Assembly: GCA_030596245.1 (NCBI GenBank)
Contig: JAUVKN010000230.1
Coordinates: 1 to 7,027, forward strand
From: Bacteroidia bacterium
GTDB taxonomy: Bacteria > Bacteroidota > Bacteroidia > Bacteroidales > GCA-2748055
Direction: 5' to 3'
DNA: 7,027 nucleotides
Below the pieces are notes generated by a model, which was given only the letters and a program-made list of their open reading frames with translations, made no database searches and was not told the DNA's origin. A program made the translations under genes and the position numbers. Of the stretch, positions 4,764 through 7,027 are shown in pieces; positions within the stretch are counted from its first letter, which is position 1, and every line of letters begins with the position of its first letter.

Positions 4764-5219
4764 TTATCCGCATTTGCCTTCACCACACTTGGCTTCTTTA
4801 CTTTTGGTTTCTGACTTGGCATCTGCTGTTTTGGCGTCAGCTTTTTTGTCTTCACCACATTTACCTTCACCACATTTTCCTTCACCACACTTTGCTTCCG
4901 CGGATTTCGCTTCTGCAGTTTTCCCTTTTTTGGCTGTAGCACTCTTTTTTCCATCAGCCTTTTTTCCATCAGCCTTTTTGTCTTCACCACATTTTCCTTC
5001 ACCACACTTGAGTTCACCGAACTTATATGCTATGGCTTCAGCAGCTTTTGCCTGATTTGCATTCACGTCAATCAGGTGACTGCGTACCTGAGCGCCTGAA
5101 CCAAGATCATTGTAAGCCAGCAAGCTTCCTCCTAAAGAAGGGGCTGCAGCTAAAGAAGTGGTCAACAATGCACCGGCAATCAGTGATGCGGATTTTAAGA
5201 TCTTTTTGTCTGTTTTCAT
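4764..5219 (-). CDS. hvfA: HvfA-like secreted RiPP precursor with seven E-x-K-C-G motifs
   Basis: This 151-residue protein is the probable substrate of the MNIO/HvfC pair. The signal peptide is clear: MKTDKKILK, a hydrophobic run (about 10-26), and likely cleavage after Ala24 or Ala26. A segment YNDLGSGAQVRSHL (36-49) of HvfA-family type follows, then a Lys/Ala/Asp/Glu-rich repetitive core. All seven cysteines (72, 77, 111, 116, 121, 145, 150) lie in E-x-K-C-G, four of them as EGKCG. They fall in clusters of two, three and two, separated by KKAD-rich linkers. In Haemophilus HvfA such motifs are turned into copper-binding oxazolone/thioamide groups; that chemistry here is inferred. The core is built from 15-bp in-frame repeats. 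The gene lies 90 bp after the anti-sigma gene with its own candidate ECF promoter, and the next gene is the maturase. A plain metallothionein-like role without modification is possible but less likely given the neighbours. Confidence 0.92.
   Translation of the reverse strand: MKTDKKILKSASLIAGALLTTSLAAAPSLGGSLLAYNDLGSGAQVRSHLIDVNANQAKAAEAIAYKFGELKCGEGKCGEDKKADGKKADGKKSATAKKGKTAEAKSAEAKCGEGKCGEGKCGEDKKADAKTADAKSETKSKEAKCGEGKCG
4853..5006. repeat. 15-bp in-frame repeats of the precursor core
   Basis: The region is made of 15-bp units of the type ccttcaccacatttt (leftward E-G-K-C-G) and ttttttccatcagcc (leftward G-x-x-K-K-type linker). The latter occurs twice in tandem at 4945-4959 and 4960-4974. 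A larger block, cluster plus EDKKAD linker, is duplicated (residues 71-92 and 115-134). Since units are multiples of three, copy-number change keeps the frame. Confidence 0.8.
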
Positions 5220-5260
5220 GATACAAAAAATTAAGATTAAATTAAATGATTTGGGGATTT

Positions 5261-5287
5261 GGACGTTGGCCGGATAGCAACCTTACA
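5261..5287 (-). promoter_or_regulatory. Candidate ECF-sigma promoter of the precursor gene
   Basis: Read leftward, TGTAAG (complement of 5282-5287) is separated by exactly 16 nt from CGTCC (complement of 5261-5265). This resembles the general ECF pattern TGTAAC-N16-CGTC. A start site a few bases further on would give a leader of roughly 35 nt before the ATG at 5219. An ECF sigma factor is encoded immediately upstream, so it is the natural candidate to use the site. No similar site was seen in front of the sigma gene itself. Confidence 0.5.
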
Positions 5288-5290
5288 AGA

Positions 5291-5320
5291 ATGCAAAAAA
5301 AAATATCAACTATTTTGCAT
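5291..5320 (-). other. AT-rich hairpin over the anti-sigma stop codon
   Basis: The 8-bp arms atgcaaaa (5291-5298) and ttttgcat (5313-5320) flank a 14-nt loop containing the anti-sigma TAG (complement of 5310-5312). Read leftward a T-run lies at the loop and second arm. It could act as a weak terminator or RNA stabiliser before the precursor promoter, but the stem is AT-rich and evidence is thin. Confidence 0.35.
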
Positions 5321-5618
5321 GTAACTCTCTGTCGAGTGCATGTTGAATTTTCGAACTGGCCTCGTCCGACAGGTGATGTGAACAGGTATCATGACTGCAG
5401 CTTTCCCGGTATTTATCTACCGAAAGGTTCATCTCTTTTATCTGATGGGCATACTTCCTGCAAAGGTGACAGGTGAGCAGGTGCATCTTTAATTGCCACC
5501 ACTGCTTAAATCCCAGCCGATGTTCGCTCCTGTAAGAAACAAGGAAACTGGCTTCATCACAAGCAATCATATGCTTGCTCATGAATACCATCATATTATG
5601 TCCTATTTTCCTCATCAT
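5310..5618 (-). CDS. Soluble zinc-type (ZAS) anti-sigma factor
   Basis: This 102-residue cytoplasmic protein should bind and hold the adjacent ECF sigma factor. The ZAS motif is visible as H-x3-C-x2-C: His46, Cys50, Cys53 in MHLLTCHLC, with Cys20 (ACDEA) as the upstream ligand. No membrane helix is present, so it is not a transmembrane signal receiver; sensing would be intracellular. A second Cys/His cluster, CSHDTCSHH (74-82), is extra to the ZAS domain and could bind metal. The ATG at 5618 is chosen because it begins one base after the sigma TGA (5620-5622), giving tight translational coupling. The open frame reaches a TTG at 5642, which would overlap the sigma gene. An internal Met17 start is also conceivable. 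The ZAS family call is good; the signal sensed is unknown, with metal or thiol stress plausible from context. Confidence 0.8.
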   Translation of the reverse strand: MMRKIGHNMMVFMSKHMIACDEASFLVSYRSEHRLGFKQWWQLKMHLLTCHLCRKYAHQIKEMNLSVDKYRESCSHDTCSHHLSDEASSKIQHALDRELHAK

Positions 5619-5619
5619 A

Positions 5620-6270
5620 TCACTTGAGCCATTTACTTTCAATACATTTTCGCATTTTCAAACGTGCCCTGTGGAGTATCACCCACAGATTTGACGCGGT
5701 GATTCCCAGTTCCTTACAAACCTCATCCGATTCTGCTTCATCAATCATTTTCATCACAAAAGCCGATGCCAGGTTTGGAGGCAGCATGGAAATACATAAT
5801 TGGATGATGCTCATCAACTCCTTTTGCTCCAACTCCCCTTCCGGCATTAATGAGTGTGAATGGGGTCCTTTCCCCTCAAGCCAGTGGCCTTTAAAGGGAC
5901 CCTCACTGCGATAGAAATCACCATCAGAGATATCCTGTTCATAGTCAGCCATGGAAGATTCCTTTGAGGAATACTGCTTCCTGTATGTATCGATGATCTT
6001 ACGCTTCAGGATCGAAATGAGCCATGTACGTTCGGAACTCTTACCCAGGAAATTATCTTTTGCTTTAAAGGCCGATAGAAAAGTTTCCTGGACAAGGTCC
6101 TCAGCCTTCTCTGAATCATTTACCCTTACAATGGCATAATTGTACAGATAATCACCGTAGCGCTCAACCCATTGCTGGGGTTCCAGGATATGTTTGCCCT
6201 CCTCCGGCATGCATGAATTTGAATCAAGGCGTAAAACAGAGACAAGATATAAAAATCTGGTTGAGTTCAT
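5620..6270 (-). CDS. ECF RNA polymerase sigma factor
   Basis: This sigma-70 family protein of ECF type directs RNA polymerase to a small regulon. Region 2 (about residues 35-99) contains WVERYGDYLYNYA, the core-binding stretch DLVQETFLSAFKA (58-70), and SSERTWLISILKRKIIDTYRK for -10 recognition. A long linker (about 100-153, with the GPFKGHW and PEGELE segments usual in Bacteroidota relatives) leads to region 4 (about 154-212). Region 4 ends with the helix-turn-helix ESDEVCKELGITASNLWVILHRARLKMRKC, which reads the -35 element. The frame allows 216 residues from the ATG at 6270; an ATG at 6210 would give 196 residues beginning MPEEGKHILEPQQWV. The shorter form matches usual family starts and clears the opposing yedF promoter, so 6210 is a serious alternative. 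It is followed at once by the anti-sigma gene. The likely target is the precursor promoter at 5261-5287. Confidence 0.88.
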   Translation of the reverse strand: MNSTRFLYLVSVLRLDSNSCMPEEGKHILEPQQWVERYGDYLYNYAIVRVNDSEKAEDLVQETFLSAFKAKDNFLGKSSERTWLISILKRKIIDTYRKQYSSKESSMADYEQDISDGDFYRSEGPFKGHWLEGKGPHSHSLMPEGELEQKELMSIIQLCISMLPPNLASAFVMKMIDEAESDEVCKELGITASNLWVILHRARLKMRKCIESKWLK

Positions 6271-6289
6271 TCAGAATTACGTATTTTTG
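6260..6289 (+). promoter_or_regulatory. Candidate promoter of yedF-selD
   Basis: TATTTTTG (6282-6289) matches the Bacteroidota -7 box TAnnTTTG. A partial -33 box, gTTG at 6260-6263, stands 18 nt upstream. This gives a start near 6295 and a leader of about 43 nt. The -33 box lies within the first codons of the sigma gene if that gene starts at 6270. Confidence 0.45.
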
Positions 6290-6337
6290 AACTCTTGAAA
6301 AAATGGATCATAAATAACCGCGAAGATATTTTAACTG

Positions 6338-6943
6338 ATGAATACCGTTGATACCAAGGGGCTGACATGTCCCCAGCCCCTGATCATGTTAAAAGAGGCA
6401 CTGCTGGAGTTGAAGGCAGGAGAGAAGATTGCCGTTTACACTGACAACGACACCTCGCTGAAAAGCCTTGTCTCTTACCTGAAGGACCAGGGGGTGGAGC
6501 CGGAAGTGACTACCAGGGGTAAGGTGCATACAATTATTACGGACCGGCCTGAAGGAAACGTTGCAAGTACACAACCGGAACTCTACTGTTCAACAGCTAT
6601 TCCCATGAAAGAATATGTGGTATGTATCAAAAGTGAACTGATGGGTGAAGGTGATCCTGATCTGGGAAAGGTACTCATGCAAACCTTCGTTGACAACCTG
6701 AAATTGCAGGAACAACTTCCAACCCATGTGGTGCTGTACAACGGGGGTGTGAAACTGGCCATGAAACAGTCCCAGGTTTGCAGTTCATTATCAGAACTGG
6801 AGGAGTTGGGAACCAGGATCATGCTTTGCGGGTACTGCATAGACCATTACGGACTCCAGTATGACATCGGGGTGGGAATGATCTCAAACATGGTGGTCAT
6901 CACCGAAACCCTGACAAATGCCGGTCACGTGATCTATCCCTGA
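6338..6943 (+). CDS. yedF: Sulfurtransferase-like selenium metabolism protein YedF
   Basis: This 201-residue protein has two domains. The N-terminal TusA-like domain (about 1-68) contains DTKGLTCPQPL with the family's conserved Cys11 in the C-P-x-P motif, able to carry a persulfide or perselenide. A DsrE-like C-terminal domain (about 90-201) contains MLCGYCIDHYGL (162-173) with Cys164 and Cys167, where relatives usually show a CGTC-type motif. YedF proteins occur with selD and are thought to take part in selenium delivery, but the exact reaction is not settled. The gene is followed by selD 12 bp downstream, forming a selenium operon, and is divergent from the ECF sigma gene. The ATG at 6338 has no evident Shine-Dalgarno site, which is normal for the phylum. 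Length is typical. Confidence 0.92.
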   Translation: MNTVDTKGLTCPQPLIMLKEALLELKAGEKIAVYTDNDTSLKSLVSYLKDQGVEPEVTTRGKVHTIITDRPEGNVASTQPELYCSTAIPMKEYVVCIKSELMGEGDPDLGKVLMQTFVDNLKLQEQLPTHVVLYNGGVKLAMKQSQVCSSLSELEELGTRIMLCGYCIDHYGLQYDIGVGMISNMVVITETLTNAGHVIYP

Positions 6944-6955
6944 TTTGCTGAACAA

Positions 6956-7027
6956 ATGAGCAAGAAATTTGATCTTCTTTCAACCATTGAACAGGGAGGC
7001 TGCTCTGCCAAATTGCCGGCGGGTCTC
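6956..7027 (+). CDS. selD: Selenide, water dikinase (selenophosphate synthetase), N-terminus
   Basis: The first 24 codons are in the window and the gene runs off the right edge. The peptide MSKKFDLLSTIEQGGCSAKL matches the SelD N-terminus: Cys16 and Lys19 correspond to the catalytic Cys17 and Lys20 of the Escherichia coli enzyme. SelD makes selenophosphate from selenide and ATP for selenocysteine and selenouridine synthesis. Cysteine (TGC), not selenocysteine (TGA), is encoded at the active position, so this enzyme does not need selenocysteine for its own synthesis. The start 12 bp after yedF suggests cotranscription. The remainder cannot be judged. Confidence 0.88.
   Translation, partial: MSKKFDLLSTIEQGGCSAKLPAGL

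Noticed and set aside
4684..4780. Programmed frameshift joining the precursor to the orphan tail
   Set aside because: The orphan frame has its own TAA at 4747-4749 and the precursor frame stops at 4764, so one shift in either direction cannot connect them.
4853..5006. Repeat array that might be mistaken for CRISPR
   Set aside because: Units are 15 bp with no unique spacers and encode E-G-K-C-G and Lys-rich residues in the precursor frame.
4724..5055. Open frames on both strands across the precursor gene
   Set aside because: These are shadows caused by the 15-bp in-frame repeats of the precursor, which keep every frame open. They have no signal, domain or neighbour support.
4764..5219. Classic metallothionein
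   Set aside because: Cysteines occur only in E-x-K-C-G repeats, a signal peptide is present, and MNIO and HvfC-type genes follow. These point to a modified HvfA-type precursor.
6309..6316. TATTTATG on the leftward strand as -7 box of the sigma gene promoter
   Set aside because: It has one mismatch in the TTTG part and no recognisable -33 box at the right distance.

Overview
The window reads as a Bacteroidota chromosome segment, probably Bacteroidales or Marinilabiliales-like. The reasons are promoters of the TTTG / TAnnTTTG class (in front of tRNA-Val and of yedF), few Shine-Dalgarno sites, an ECF sigma factor of the form usual in that phylum, and a lipoprotein with an acidic/lysine stretch after the lipid cysteine. 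These are sequence-level impressions and no database search was run.

Layout, left to right. Positions 1-435 are noncoding and contain rearranged tRNA-derived debris: a 3'-end fragment of tRNA-Val with its own strong terminator, an inverted copy of the tRNA trailer, and a G9 tract. An intact leftward tRNA-Val(UAC) follows at 436-510 with promoter and terminator. A rightward lipoprotein of the amidase-signature family lies at 606-2321. Its stop codon overlaps the stop codon of the last gene of a leftward cluster.

The leftward cluster (6270 down to 2318) is the main interest. In transcription order it is: ECF sigma factor; a short soluble zinc-type anti-sigma factor; a secreted HvfA-like precursor whose seven cysteines all sit in E-x-K-C-G motifs; an MNIO (DUF692) maturase; its HvfC-type partner (DUF2063); and a four-helix DoxX membrane protein. 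This matches the known logic of oxazolone/thioamide-type metal-binding RiPPs (HvfABC, bufferins, methanobactin MbnBC). The partner delivers the precursor to the iron enzyme, cysteines become metal ligands, and the product is exported. The sigma/anti-sigma pair probably switches the system on; a TGTAAG-N16-CGTCC site directly before the precursor gene is the candidate target. A weak terminator between precursor and enzyme genes would give more peptide than enzyme. An out-of-frame fossil of one more precursor tail lies just past the precursor stop codon, showing that the repeat region has expanded and decayed.

To the right, divergently transcribed from a 67-bp gap, is a selenium locus: yedF (6338-6943), then the first 24 codons of selD (6956 to the edge), which carries a cysteine rather than selenocysteine at the catalytic position.
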